In this document: one piece after another, positions 1-12,119 of the stretch | Layout: each line of letters begins with the position of its first letter | How positions within the stretch are numbered: the first letter of the stretch is position 1 | Assembly (NCBI GenBank): GCA_026874595.1 | Contig: CM049320.1 | Location: 27,195,214-27,259,213 of the forward strand | Direction of reading: 5' to 3' | DNA length: 64,000 nucleotides | Source of the DNA: Sipunculus nudus | Taxonomy: Eukaryota; Annelida; Sipuncula; Golfingiida; Sipunculidae | Made by a program: the position numbers and the translations under genes | Notes under the pieces: generated by a model | Seen by the model: the letters and a program-made list of their open reading frames with translations, nothing else | The model's database searches: none | Told to the model about the DNA's origin: nothing

Positions 1-1275
1 TTGACATATAGGCATCAGCAATTAAATGACTGACAATTTCACGGAATGATTAAAATTCATTTGACCAGGACAAATTCATTACTGAACGCAAAATCGTTAG
101 TCCACAATATACAAATATATTGACAATATTTTAATAAAACAAGTACAAGCAAAATTACCTGCTGCTTCCATATAGATAATGTGTTTACAGCAATAGCTTA
201 AAAAGCTAGTTCGTTTGTCTATTGAATAAACAAATATACGTGCTGATATGTCTGTCAGGAAAGGATTGAAAAATGGTATTAGAATCTGCTCGCTTATATT
301 GTATATATATATATATATATATAAATAAATATATATATATATATATAGTAAAACACTGTAACACCTTTACACTTTATTGTTATATCAAAGGAGCGGTACG
401 CCCAGCTTTGCATGTAAAACTCTTGAAACACAATGAAACATTCAAGAATGCCTTCAGATGAACAACTTTGTTACCCTATATGCTCAGTCACTTTGAATTT
501 TCTTTAATCTGTATATATTCTTTTTTTTATTTGTATTTAATTTTGGCCAAATTTTTATTTAAATTTGTAAAAATTACAGTTTATGCTTACCTGGTGATCT
601 AATGTTAAAGTCATTTTTACATGGTACAGTTATAGAACAATTGAGATGTACCGGCATTTCCCTTTGCGAGATGTACGTTTGTGTACGTGACTATTATTTT
701 TGTTCTTGTAACAATATACATATTTTACATATATCTTTTACATTAATTTATCAGGATGAGGAGCGCTAGTTTTATAAGCTTTTGCATTATTCGTTTACTT
801 TTTCCAAGGTTTTTCCCATTAAATCAATACAAAGAAAAGATTCTGTGCTTTGATTATGTGTGTGCGTGTGTAATCAAATTAATGTTTATTATCATATACA
901 GATACACAGTTTCTCTTTCATTAACACGCTGTACATGCATGGGTTCGATAGGGAAATTTGCGGCTGGCCACAGTTCATTACTAGACTGGCCCAGTCGACA
1001 AGCTTTAAATTAACAGTTCTCGATGAGCGAATCAGGTCGTAGGTGCTACCATCTAGCAGCAAGTTATATAAATAATTCAGAATCGTCACACTTATGGCCG
1101 ATTTAGGAGCCGTGGCCTACTTAGTACTAAATTGTTTGCCTTAGTGACGTCTATCCAGGCATTAATTTTATTATATTATTTTAGAGGCAAATATAATTAT
1201 CAGTGACCTGGCAGGTATATGCCGAAAAACAGCTGAACATGCTGAATGGGCCATCCTGGTAAAATATATGTATAA

Positions 1276-1278
<3 letters not shown>

Positions 1279-1318
<40 letters not shown>

Positions 1319-1344
1319 TGTATGTATATATATATATGTATATG
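1279..1344. repeat. (TA)n microsatellite
   Basis: Alternating TA, interrupted near its right end by TG-containing units. Confidence 0.9.
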
Positions 1345-1422
1345 TGTGTGTGTACAGTATACATACTACATATCTAACCAATGCAGTCTGAATTATGCTT
1401 TCACTTTTACGTGCAATGATTG

Positions 1423-1498
1423 CTCTCTCTCTCTTCCCCTCTCTCTCTCTCTCCCGCTCTCTCTCTCTCTCTCTCTCTCTCTCACATTCTATCTCTCC
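1423..1498. repeat. (CT)n microsatellite
   Basis: Near-continuous CT dinucleotide tract with a few interruptions, about 80 bp right of the (TA)n tract. Confidence 0.9.
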
Positions 1499-1552
1499 CT
1501 TTCTCATATAGGCCTAACAATAAAATGAATAAATATATATTTAAAAATATGT

Positions 1553-1826
1553 AAAGGTCTGGTTCTCAGGCACCGCCCGCATCAATTTTATTTCTCAGCA
1601 TCAAAAATTTTTATTTTGATTTTCATCTTTCAATAAGATAAAATAAAATAATTTTGATAAGATTTATTTTATTATGAAGTGCTTTTACCTGTTTAGCAAA
1701 AAAAATCTGGTTATAATAATGCTTTTCCCTGAGCATATGACATTTTAATCGAAACATACAGAAACGGTGAAAAAAATTGCTCGCTCGCACTGATTAAAAA
1801 ATAAAGTGCCTAACAACAATACCTTT
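1553..1826 (+). mobile_element. MITE-like element with 19-bp TIRs, copy 1
   Basis: It starts with an AAAGGTCTGGTTCTCAGGCA-like end and closes with a degraded inverse of that end. Inside are the shared landmarks of the family: a CCGC-rich start, TTTTTATTTTGATTTTCA, GTGCTTTTACCTGTTTAGCA and a CCCTGA..ATATGACAT segment. It lacks the roughly 45-bp insert present in copies 2 and 4. No coding capacity. Confidence 0.7.
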
Positions 1827-2757
1827 TTTGGCTCTATATTTTTCTCTTTTTAAAGGTACCAGTGAAAGCGGGATACTGCGAATGTTTGAAAAAGAAATAC
1901 TTTAGGCGTTTTTGAGCGGATATCGGCATATTTTGGGAAAATATAGCCACTCAAACTAAGAAAAATTAGTCTGATTAACGATAAGATATGCTGAAACGAC
2001 AGTTTGGGGTGGGGTCCTCCAGTGCCTATTTGTGACGAGTGTCTGTGTAATAATGAAAAAATAATACACATTTATTCCCTTATCGGAAAACAATAGACCC
2101 AGACGACTGATATATGAATCACAACATCCAGAGTGTGTACATGTAGCGTCACTAGCGTGGGTAGTGACATCCATGTTTGTGACGGATGACCATTTTTCGC
2201 ACGTCATGCATAAAACTTCGATTACTATTCTGTGCACAGTAGATCGCATATTAAACTGTTTTGTTGTAAATATTACTAACCAACTGATTGTTGGAACAAG
2301 GTTCATTTCATATCACAAAAATAACCTTCGTAAATAGTCAGGAAATAGTTAAACGCTACGTGGGGGCGACCTGGTCGTGAAAACTGACGACTTGTGTTTC
2401 TCGGAGTCGGGGTGCTAGGGGTTCCCAGCAGCGCATAACCGCGAAAGTTTGGCGTCAGTGTTATATACAGCGTCTCTCATTAATATTATCGCGGGGCCAA
2501 AATTGACTTAGGTTGATCAAATAACCGTAGCCATGAGCAGAGCTGTCAAAAATATACATGGAAACCCACCCACACGACGCTTAATAGCCTATCAGGCATA
2601 GAGTTCAACGGAGTCATTACTGTTTTCGTGTGCAAGCTCTATTATTCTTATCTCGTCGACTTCATTGCATATCCGGGGAGGATTGAGGGAAAGCGTGTGT
2701 GTGTTTTCTCTGGACAATTAAACAGGTATAATACTATACGTAAACGGACATTTAACC
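1827..2757. promoter_or_regulatory. Upstream region of the 334-aa gene
   Basis: Unique-looking sequence of more balanced composition than its surroundings, with scattered CpG (2360-2500). It ends at the AACC-ATG-A start context of the gene at 2758. It probably contains the promoter and 5' UTR. I see no clear TATA box, and the start site cannot be placed. Confidence 0.35.
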
Positions 2758-3762
2758 ATGACCAGTAAACGTTTCCAGCCCCAGTGGGCAATAAGTGGGG
2801 AGAATTTACTTCGGGTTCAGAGACGGAACCAAAAGCAAAGTCGTATTTTAAACAAAAAAGTGGAAGACTATGATCGGGAATGCAAACGGAATATATTCAA
2901 AATATCCCAGGAAATAAGAGATATTTACCTGCATGAGCAGTTACCGAGAGAAAGAGAGATCTTACAAAAACATCTAGATCGCAAAAACTCAGCTTGTGAT
3001 ACTGAGGGGTTTATTGAATTGACCATGGAACATTTTGGTCAAACTTACACGCTTTCTGAAAGGTTTTCTGAAAAGACAATGCTTTTACCTCCATTGCCGA
3101 ACAGTGGTTCTGCTGTAACAGGGCGCCATCTACAGCCGCAATTTGAAAAACATCTTGGAATGTCCCGTTCGGCAACCAGCGGGTCACGTGATTCGCTGAA
3201 ACGCAGTCCGCTGCAAGCTCATCCTTTGGTTAGAGAAATGGTTCGAGAGAAAATAGTTGAGGCTCATCATCAGAAAGACAATAAAAATAAATTAAAATCT
3301 TTCTTTAAAACTCTGGAAGAACACTATAAAAAGGAACGCTACGGGAAATACTGGATCTTAAGATCACAAGCAGACGAGAATCAAAGTGTGGTGTCAGAAA
3401 ATGGCGGGAGTGTAACATCAGATCACACAAGGAATTCTGGGAACGATCACATTGAGACGGATTCCAAAAGAGACGACACAGAGGTTAGTGAAGGCTTACA
3501 CCGGCAGAGGTCCTTCCCGCATGGTGCTTCTGTAGAATCCGCCGTGTCTCGATGGAAACATTTGATGAGCAAGAAAGATCAAAACGAGAAAGCTCAATCA
3601 GCGAAGAAAACCTCTAGTAAGACTAGTGAAAATACCACTGATTATACAAATGGTAGTAAAATATCTGAAGATAAGAGACCGTCAACATCTGGACACGCCC
3701 TCTCAGTTCCTCACTCAGGGCACCCACACCGCATGCGCGGACATAACTCTTCAGATTTATAG
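2758..3762 (+). CDS. Uncharacterised highly charged intronless protein, 334 aa
   Basis: This is the longest clean reading frame in the window: 334 codons, ATG in an AACC-ATG-A context, TAG stop, no internal splice signals needed. I do not recognise the family. Residues about 15-80 are basic and alpha-helical in character (RVQRRNQKQSR, KVEDYDRECKRN, LPREREILQKHLDRK), likely coiled coil. A second charged helix lies at about 158-205 (HPLVREMVREKIVEAHH, KSFFKTLEEHYKKERYGKYW). From about 210 to the end it is Ser/Thr/Lys/Asp-rich and probably disordered. No signal peptide, membrane segment or Cys/His motif is visible, so a soluble cytoplasmic, cytoskeletal or nuclear role is likely. The first AATAAA after the stop is at 4370-4375. 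Codon use and composition differ sharply from the flanking AT desert, which supports real coding. It could be a young or lineage-restricted gene or a retrocopy. Confidence 0.75.
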   Translation: MTSKRFQPQWAISGENLLRVQRRNQKQSRILNKKVEDYDRECKRNIFKISQEIRDIYLHEQLPREREILQKHLDRKNSACDTEGFIELTMEHFGQTYTLSERFSEKTMLLPPLPNSGSAVTGRHLQPQFEKHLGMSRSATSGSRDSLKRSPLQAHPLVREMVREKIVEAHHQKDNKNKLKSFFKTLEEHYKKERYGKYWILRSQADENQSVVSENGGSVTSDHTRNSGNDHIETDSKRDDTEVSEGLHRQRSFPHGASVESAVSRWKHLMSKKDQNEKAQSAKKTSSKTSENTTDYTNGSKISEDKRPSTSGHALSVPHSGHPHRMRGHNSSDL

Positions 3763-4009
3763 CAAACATTTGCCTATTAGCGAAAATTACGACTTTTGTG
3801 GTGGTGCGTTTAACAGGCACGTGTCTAATTTGCACCAGTATATTGATGCGCATGCATACGCTTTATCTAAAGAAAGTTTCGCACAAAGGGAAACATGATT
3901 AGCAATTTGTGGCGTTGGAAGACTTCATACTTGATAAGACTTAATTATATTCAATCAGCACTTATTCAGGATATAAGTTAAATGCGGCAACAGCATTGTT
4001 AAAAAACGT

Positions 4010-4073
<64 letters not shown>

Positions 4074-4152
4074 CTCTGAAGAAAAACAACACTGTTAATT
4101 CACAACAGTCTGTTTCACGGGATGCGACCCGATCATCAGGTGAATGTGGTTA

Positions 4153-4192
<40 letters not shown>

Positions 4193-4375
4193 TGGATTTA
4201 AATCACTTTATTTCTACCTGTAAACCGTGGCAAGTAAGTAAGCCTATAAAAGTTAATTTTAATTCAGATCCACATGTAGTCCAAACAAAGTTTGGTTCTT
4301 CTCGAATTTAAATTGTTCGTTTAATCGAATGTTTATATGTAAGTATAAGAAGTACTGGGGGTTGTATATAATAAA
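3763..4375 (+). other. Probable 3' UTR of the 334-aa gene, with TA repeats
   Basis: It runs from the TAG stop to the first AATAAA at 4370-4375. Two (TA)n tracts (about 4013-4071 and 4158-4190) lie inside. The segment between them contains TTTCACGGGATGCGACCCGATCA, bracketed by short inverted parts. The transcript end is inference. Confidence 0.35.
4013..4190. repeat. Two (TA)n microsatellites
   Basis: Pure TA tracts at about 4013-4071 and 4158-4190, separated by about 85 bp of unique sequence. Confidence 0.9.
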
Positions 4376-4660
4376 TGGCGTGAATTTATCACCCATGCAT
4401 TTACACAGATGCCAATCATTAGTAAATCATGGTTTTATTTTGTTGATTATGGACTCATGATGTCCTTATTTTATGGCATCTAGTATGATACGTTCAGATA
4501 AACTATTATCCACTGCAAGTAAGAGAAGAGTTTCAAATTTGTTATTAATTTTTTATATCACAGGAAATGTGTAAACGTATGGTTAAGTCACATTACGGCA
4601 AATAAAAAGCAAGGGAAACATTGCCTTCTCGTTTACATGCATACGTGTATATACGCATGA

Positions 4661-4780
<120 letters not shown>

Positions 4781-5538
4781 CGCGTAAAGGTATATATACA
4801 TATTCACTTGCAATAATATGTGCATTTTCTCACCCCATTTTTTTTTACGTTTTGATGGCTCGGTATGTCAGGAAAACACATGTATCTGTTCACCACAACA
4901 AATAAGACTGCGTGATCCGAGGTTCATGGTCTTACGCATATACGCAGCATCTCCCAAACAGGGAGAAGTAACATGAAAGAAGAGACAGAAGAAACAAAAA
5001 AAAAAAAATGATTTGGGTGGTCGCTGGGGGTTTGGGGGGGTGCGAGTTATGTTTATATTTTGCACATGCAACTGATCTAGCCTGGTGCAAGCTTTTTCCC
5101 ACTTAATTGTATACACAAAAGTGAGCAAATTATTTAAGAACGAGGTATTATATAGCAGAAAACAATATTTTATGAGAAAAAAATATATTTTGTGTATATT
5201 TAACTACGCGCATGTAAATATAGGGAATTTTTCTACTTTAGCCATGCGGACATGCAGTAAAGCGTGCGGGGAAGCATTTATGTGGAAACGCATTCACTAA
5301 GCGTATTAATGTCCTTATCCGTGTCGGTATCCTTATCGAATAAATTGAAACGGCTCAAAATCCGTATAGTCCGTGTCCGTATAAAAACAGCACAGCAACA
5401 TGGCTAAATTCGATCCATATATATATATAAAGGTATAAGTGGGATCCAAAATTTTCCATCGGTTTCAGCTCACATAATCAGTACTGCACACAGTCATACC
5501 AAACCACTAACAATTACTTGTCAAAAAGGTATATTTGG
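4781..5538. other. Noncoding, no feature seen
   Basis: Contains homopolymer A and G runs (near 4996 and 5030) but nothing with coding character or a recognisable repeat family. Confidence 0.5.
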
Positions 5539-5539
5539 A

Positions 5540-5720
5540 CCTTGACAGTCGAGGGGTAATACGCTCGGCTTTCTCCGCTGCTTGGCGACCTTTGTTCCAT
5601 CCCCGGAATGGCTACTGAGAGTGGGTCCTATACAGTGGCCCGTCAAAAGTCGTTGCTTGGATTTTTTCCGGGTGTTCCGGTTTCCTCCACCAGCACATCC
5701 ACTCCTCCGAGCCATGGATT
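5540..5720 (+). mobile_element. tRNA-derived SINE, MetaSINE-like
   Basis: A box-like sequence CAGTCGAGGGG at 5546-5556 and a B box-like sequence GTTCCATCC at 5594-5602 are spaced as in a tRNA promoter. The 3' body carries TTTTTTCCGGGTGTTCCGG followed by TTTCCTCCACCA (5663-5692). This matches the conserved central block I recall for the MetaSINE superfamily of marine invertebrates. The B box has lost its CG (GTTCGA to GTTCCA), so the copy is old. An A/T-rich tail with TAAATAAA follows near 5753-5763. Confidence 0.7.
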
Positions 5721-5787
5721 AGTTATAATAAATAGTTGTACAATTCATGTCAAATAAATAAAGTTTATATAGGTATTTATGTATAAA

Positions 5788-6350
5788 TGTGGCGCCGCTT
5801 GAAAATTTACTCGGCTGACCCTTATAGAACATAAAGAGACATCCATTTGTGCAAGAGCCCGGAGCTGTGAAAGCTACACATAAATGGCTGGCTTGGACAA
5901 AAAGACAGCTGACTTTAATAGTTAGCCGAGTTTCGTGGCTCGGCTCGGCTCATAAAATGTTGGCTGGCTTAAACTGACCTGAAAGCTTATTAATTTGGCG
6001 ATTTTACAAAGTACCAATTTTATTAAAAACAAGTTATTTGTTTTACATGCGACGCCTATATTTTTTAGGGGTGTCAGGCTTGACCATATATTACAATGCG
6101 GGGAATTTTATCTTTGCAGTCAGATTCAAAATCTACAAAACTAACTTTGTAATGATCTGTATATGTTTCGGACATTTTTAATTGTAAAGATTTATCTTTT
6201 TGTAATAAGTGTTCCTCAAACCAAGCAGAGCTGCCCAAAATCGGCTTAATTGAATATCGGCGGCGCCTCCTATAATAAACTCGGCTCGGCTTGGTCTTAA
6301 CGCGGCTGGCGGCGGCGCAAAAAGTGTGGCGGCGCCGGGCTATATAATTT
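5788..6350. other. Island rich in CGGCTCGGCT and GGCGGCGCC words
   Basis: In an AT-rich setting, this tract repeats CTCGGCT, GGCTGGC and GGCGGCGCC words at both ends (GTGGCGCCGC near 5790, GGCGGCGCCG near 6332). It may be an eroded element with GC-rich inverted ends. No coding region. Confidence 0.35.
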
Positions 6351-7338
6351 GTGCGCTACATCGAGATAACTAGTGACTGGTTTCACTTTTACTGTGCGTT
6401 GTTTTCATTTATGTATATCTTTTTAGCAGGGGCGTCAATACAGGGGAGGGGGTGGGGGGTACATGTACATATACGTTGCCCGAACTGCGAGTCATCCCCC
6501 CAGCCCTGAAGATAATTTGACGCCACTGCTTTTTATAGTGTTAGTTAAAACCAAGCTTAATACCTCATGAACTTACATGTTGATAACAGTGATCTTGTTT
6601 CCCGCACGACTCTTTCTGATTGATGCTAACGAATTTCATGTCAGGAACATTCGATATGTTTGAGCGCGGTACTGTATACATACCCTGGGGAGGTTTCGTA
6701 AAAAAGAAACAGAAAGTGTATTTTAATGCTTATCCAAACTTAACCCCATGCAAAGAATGTACGTATGCTGTGTCAGATTTCACTTCATTCGTAGCGGTGT
6801 GTTAATTATGTAAAGGTCAGACGGAAACTTCCGTTAACACACAAAAACACATACACTTACATATACTGTTGATAGCTAGGAATTGGTTATAAAATCATAT
6901 TCGATGATGGAAAAATAAAAAAGATCGATATCGATTATTAATCGCTAATCTTATGTACCTTCCTCATTGCCGTGAAATCTGCCGTGTATATTTACGAACA
7001 TGTACCTAAAATAATTACCGACTTAATTAACTTTTACTTTTAAATCTTGGTGAAACGTTAAGGTAAAGGCGTGGTTATTGACACTTGCTCGTTGCACAAG
7101 GTTAAGCTTTTATGCTATGTGTAATTTTTTATTAAAGAAAACGACCAATCATCGATTAAAGCAATTAATTGGCACACCACTAATATACATACTGACATAT
7201 ATTGTAATATAACCTCAGAGCTTATCTTTATAGACATATACGTATACAGCATATAACTATACATGTCATGTACCATATTGTGATAAACTGATTATATGTG
7301 TACTGAAAAACATTTCACGTTGTAAACAACCATGCATA
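6351..7338. other. Noncoding, no feature seen
   Basis: AT-rich sequence without a supported gene. The 61-codon frame at 6620-6805 has no protein features I recognise. Confidence 0.4.
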
Positions 7339-7339
7339 A

Positions 7340-7421
7340 ATATAATATAATATAATATAATATTATACGTGTATAATATAATATAATATAATATAATATA
7401 ATATAATATAATATAATATAT
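7340..7421. repeat. (TATAA)n pentanucleotide microsatellite
   Basis: About 16 units of a 5-bp ATATA/TATAA repeat, interrupted once by TATTATACGTG. Confidence 0.9.
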
Positions 7422-7551
7422 GTTATTATATAATATCACACCTACTAACTGAAGATTTGTACATGAGTACAGTGACGAATATAAAAAAGGACGAAGGCGT
7501 GTAAGGGCCTCTTCTTTTATACCGTAGTTTTAAATGATTAATCGATCGATT

Positions 7552-7555
<4 letters not shown>

Positions 7556-7591
<36 letters not shown>

Positions 7592-7636
7592 ACGACCAAA
7601 TTAAGCCACGTCGATACAAATAATTATGTAATGGTA

Positions 7637-7706
<70 letters not shown>
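7556..7706. repeat. (GA)n and (TA)n microsatellites
   Basis: (GA)n at 7556-7589 and (TA)n at about 7637-7706, separated by about 50 bp. Confidence 0.9.
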
Positions 7707-7707
<1 letters not shown>

Positions 7708-7899
7708 CTTTAATCAGTAATTAAAAGTTATTAAATTGTGAGTCATATATGTTATAGGCCTAGTACACAGGTGTTTTAATTATAACCACAACTGACCCGT
7801 CCACACGCAGAAACACGTACGTACTGTAACATAGTAACAAGTTAAGGCCAAAATGTTCATTATTCACATCAACAGATTCGGTCCCGTGATATATATAGT

Positions 7900-8335
7900 G
7901 GCTGGGTGGTTATGAATGCTACAAGTTAAGTTAAAGGCCCAGGCAAATTAAGGCAGACCGCGACCTCTGGTGGAGATTGTGCACCGGGAAGATAGTTTAA
8001 GAGAAGGGTACCAGACTAAAGAATTTCGCTTATTCGCAGTTATCATTGGATAATCAGCTTAGGGTAAAAGAGTCGTCCCGTTTTTCAAACAATGCTGTGT
8101 AAAAGGTGATCCGATTGGCCAATCCTGATAATATGGCCGCGCCCTTGACAGTTTGGACTGCATGAATGCTGTGTATTTCAGAAAATAACCAAATGTCATT
8201 CTCTCATGAGCAGTAGCGTGCGTAAGTATAGGTATATCACACTTATAAAAACATTTATTTTAAGACTGTTCTATATTGGATAGACATAAAAACTTTATGT
8301 ATGGAATACATACATTGATGTGCCCAGAATAATTT
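7900..8335. other. Unique noncoding stretch with an inverted CCAAT motif
   Basis: Higher GC than its surroundings. GATTGGCCAATC at 8112-8123 is a palindromic ATTGG/CCAAT pair of the kind bound by NF-Y. It could belong to a promoter for an upstream exon of the gene at 14205, but nothing ties the two together. Confidence 0.2.
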
Positions 8336-8375
8336 GAGTGCTGGGCGCGGCGGCAGTCCGTGCACTGCAAGTGGT

Positions 8376-8399
8376 GGGGGGGGGGGGGGGGGGGGGGGG
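8376..8399. repeat. Poly(G) run of 24
   Basis: Uninterrupted run of 24 G within an otherwise AT-rich region. Confidence 0.95.
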
Positions 8400-8462
8400 C
8401 ACGGGAAATGTTTTTACTTCAATTTTTTATAGACGTGATATTTCAGCTTCAACATTTTATTT

Positions 8463-8493
<31 letters not shown>

Positions 8494-8517
8494 ATGCCTA
8501 TATTTATATATATTATA

Positions 8518-8551
<34 letters not shown>

Positions 8552-8581
8552 ATGCCTATATTTATATATATTATAATATAT

Positions 8582-8624
<43 letters not shown>

Positions 8625-8634
8625 TAGGCTTATA
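8463..8634. repeat. (TA)n cluster with a duplicated interruption
   Basis: Several TA tracts. The interruption ATGCCTATATTTATATATAT occurs twice about 60 bp apart, so the block itself was tandemly duplicated. Confidence 0.85.
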
Positions 8635-9623
8635 TATACATAGGCTATAGCACTTGGCCCCATCCCCCTCAGGGTTGGGATGATATCACTCTTGTTTATC
8701 ATAATAATAAAATAGAATATATCGTGATATATCATGGTATCGTAATATACATATCTGGCCATATCACAAATGTCAGTGCTATCTTCCATGTCCGACTTCT
8801 TCTAAGCAGGTAAATCGCCAGTTTTCAGAATATGATTCTGTCAGTTTGTCCACTGTCATTTTGAACATACCCATATTAAAATGAATGTTATCCCTGAAAA
8901 TATATGATTTTCTGAACACAGAAATAGCTTGGTGATGTCATAATCAATTGATATTAACCCTTAGAGAGCATGTGTGTTCCAAAACTGTGGACAAATAAGC
9001 ATATCATGATAACAGGGAAGTTAACAATACAATTATTGCAGCTGTCAGATATTGTGATAATCCGAGATATGTGTTATTGTCCTAACCCTAGCCCCCCCCC
9101 CCAACATTTTACCATTCGACGCAGATGACAGGGTGAGAATTTTCAGGGCTAGCTCTGTTGCCTCAGACAGTATGTTGCAGAGTCGGTTGGTTTAATCATA
9201 TTCTGAAAACATATGATTAATGTTAATAATAACTATAATAATATCCATATTAATAATAATAATAATAACATGATCATACCATGGTTTTGCACCAAACAAT
9301 TTTATTCTTATAAAAAAATATTATGGTAAGATCTTTTGAGTGTTAATATTTTAATATGTAGTATATTTAATTACATGTTGTTGATCTAAGGTTTGTTCAG
9401 TGCTGGTTCTGTTGCCCTGTACAGTATCCCAGTCAATAAAATTATATTCAGAATGTATATGATTAACAATAAAAGCGTGTACTTTACTTAAATAAGTGTC
9501 TGTATGCATTAAAGTAATAATTTTTAGCTAGTGCTGGTCTCAGATGTTTGAGCCCTGGACAGTATAACAGGGTCCCGGACGGTATTGAGGGAGGCACAGA
9601 CGTCCCGGACAGTAAACAGTCAC
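8635..9623. other. Noncoding, weak roughly 250-bp repetition
   Basis: The words GTTGCC..GACAGTAT and ATCATATTCTGAAAACATATGATTA or variants recur near 9150-9220 and 9400-9460, with a third trace near 9560. This suggests an eroded tandem duplication. No coding region. Confidence 0.35.
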
Positions 9624-9631
9624 ACCAAAAT

Positions 9632-10928
9632 CAGGGATGGGGTAATTGTAATGTGTAATTCTAATTACCTGTAATTAATTTAAAGTTTTTTTCAAGTTAT
9701 TAAATGTAATTTGTAATTGAACAAAATTCAATTTCAAGTAATTGTAATTGTAATGATTACAAGGGTAAAAATATATGTAATGCCAATTACTTTTCAAATT
9801 CATGACAGAGCACCGTACCTTATACCTCATTCCTTTGCACTGTTTATCAAAACACTCTTGGGTAAGGATTGTAAGCTATGATTATTGATTAAACAGTCCC
9901 CATTTATGTAATAAGCATGGTAATTAGTATGCCTTATACTGGGCTTTATTTTTTTGCAAATGCCTCCACTGCAATGAAGATAAAATAACAAGTTTTTTAT
10001 AATGTACACCTGTCCAGAGCTACACTAAAAATGTGGGCTTGCTACCTTTTCACAGAAATGGAGGCTGGAACATACTCATACTGTTCTGATTACATCAGTG
10101 CTTATCTGCTTATTAGCTGACACAGAGAGTCACAGGAACAAAAGAGGCTAATGATCTGGGAAAGCTGATATCAGAATAACCTCAAATCAGTGGCCCATGA
10201 GGTAAATGGAGATAGGTATCAAGATAGCAGGGCTGTCTCAATTGGCTGGCTCTAACATTTGAACAGTCTCCACTGTTTCCAGTGCCCAGAGAGTCTCGGC
10301 AGTGTATACTGGTTTTACTACCGGTCATACATAAGAAGCTAACCATGGTGAATTCACTGGATTTTCATTACCTTTTTCTATAAATAATTTCACTGCATCA
10401 AATTGTAATATATCATATATTCAGCATGAATATATATAGGAATTATTCACATGAAATGTTTGCATCAATGAGTTTAGTGAAATCACATTGTATTTAAAAT
10501 TCCAGTATTTATGACATAACTTTAATCAGCATTGATAGTAAAGAAATTAGGATTTATGAGTTGATTAATGTGTAGGATTACTGTTTAGGATTAAGTTAGT
10601 CGCTAAAAAGGTTTTTCCATCATCAAAGGTTTGAACCAAAAATTATTTCCACATGTGCTCTAATTGGCACACACCAGTTTTTTTTTTTTTCAGTTTTTCC
10701 TTTTATAAATTTAATCAATTGGCCTCTCTACCATGAATGATACTTTATATGAACCATGCCTCCGTATATTATAATTTATAATAAAGTAATTGAAAGTAAT
10801 TAATTACTTTTCAAAAGAAATTGTTATTTAATCATTACTTTGTAAAATTCAAGTAATTTGTAATTGTAATAGGGATTTTTGGAAGTAATTGTAATAATTA
10901 CTTTTCAATGTAATTGGCCCCAACCCTG
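9632..10928 (+). mobile_element. Non-autonomous hAT-like element, 1297 bp
   Basis: The ends are CAGGGATGGGGTAATTGTAA and, inverted, CAGGGTTGGGGCCAATTACA. A perfect 8-bp direct repeat ACCAAAAT flanks both sides (9624-9631 and 10929-10936). The CAGGG..GGGG termini and 8-bp duplication are the hallmarks of hAT transposons. Both subterminal regions are dense in TAATTAC / GTAATT words (to about 9800 and from about 10785). No transposase frame is present, so the copy is non-autonomous. The intact target duplication suggests fairly recent insertion. Confidence 0.85.
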
Positions 10929-10936
10929 ACCAAAAT

Positions 10937-11817
10937 TTCAAATATGGCTTTATTAAATACTATTAAACACACTACTTGAGTGTGCACTTTGAAACTCCCT
11001 CGGTTCTCGCATCATTGTACACATGAACAGGAGGACCCATGTATGGGATTAGCACTAAAAGTGACAAGGTAAAACACTAGACATGTTTGATATTCTAGGT
11101 AATCCTTATAAATACTGCATTATTCACAACCTTTATCATCACTCGCTGTTCAAACAAATGTTGTTTTGGCAGCACATATGATTTTGATAGCGATATCAGC
11201 ATTAGCCTTTTTTATATTGAAGGTGGCGCTACCCTAGCAGCTACATTCACAACTTTCCGTAGCAAATTTTATTCATTAACAATAACCAAAAATGGCACAT
11301 TATGAAAGAGTACCTTTCATATTCATCTTAAGCGCCACTAGATGTCACCTAGCTTGGCACACATATGTTTCAGATATATCTTTAGGATTCACTAAAAGTA
11401 TTGCATTTAAACTACTGCAAGATAACCATACACCAATGTTTTTTTTTCACAGCTTAAAAATTTCAAAATATTATGATATGATAAGGACTGGACACCCCTC
11501 CCCCAACTGTCATTTTAGCATAGATCTTAATGTTATTCAAACTGTTTTTTTCTTACACTGAGTGGTTTATAACCTAAGATATGCTGTTATCCGCTCAAAA
11601 ATTACTTTTTTTTACAAAAAACACCTTAAATATTACTTTACACACATTCAGAATTTCTGCAGTGTCCCACTTCCACTGGTATTCATATGAAGAGTAAGGT
11701 ATCCTTGAAACCTGACATCTTGAAATGAGAGGTCACCCCAAGACTTCATCTTAAATGAAGATGAATATTCAACTATTATAAACACAAGGCCCAAGAAGGC
11801 CAAAAATATATATTTAT
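10937..11817. other. Noncoding, no feature seen
   Basis: AT-rich. The 89-codon frame at 11292-11561 shows no recognisable protein character. Confidence 0.4.
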
Positions 11818-12119
11818 ATATGATCCTAAGGCACTGCGCATCATTTAAACCCCCGCATCAAACATTTTTATTTTGATTTTCAATAGAAACTTACCAATTT
11901 TGAGCTCCAGCTACTTGGACATTTCTTTCAAGGAGAAAATTTTGATGAGATTTCCTTTATTATGTAGTGCTTTAACCTGTTTAGCAAAACAGTTTTGTAA
12001 TTATCATGCTTTTCCCTGATCATATGACACATTTATCAAAACAAATAAAACAAGGTAAAAAATAAAAGTCGCCCTCCCACACTGATTTCTGAAAAAAAAT
12101 TGCCTGAGAAACCAACCTT
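11818..12119 (+). mobile_element. MITE-like element with 19-bp TIRs, copy 2
   Basis: It shares the internal landmarks of the copy at 1553-1826 and ends in TGCCTGAGAAACCAACCTT, the inverse of the family's start. The 5' end is degraded. It contains the insert with ACTTACCAATTTTGAGCTC that copies 1 and 3 lack. Confidence 0.7.

Larger units (their letters stand above)
1..1552. other. AT-rich noncoding flank with microsatellites
   Basis: No convincing coding region. It holds a (TA)n tract near 303-348, a longer one near 1279-1344 and a pyrimidine (CT)n tract at 1423-1498. The short open frames here are readings through those simple repeats. Confidence 0.7.

Noticed and set aside
1181..1528. Opposed open frames of 60-108 codons
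   Set aside because: They are readings through (TA)n and (CT)n microsatellites (runs of I/Y and R/E or L/S).
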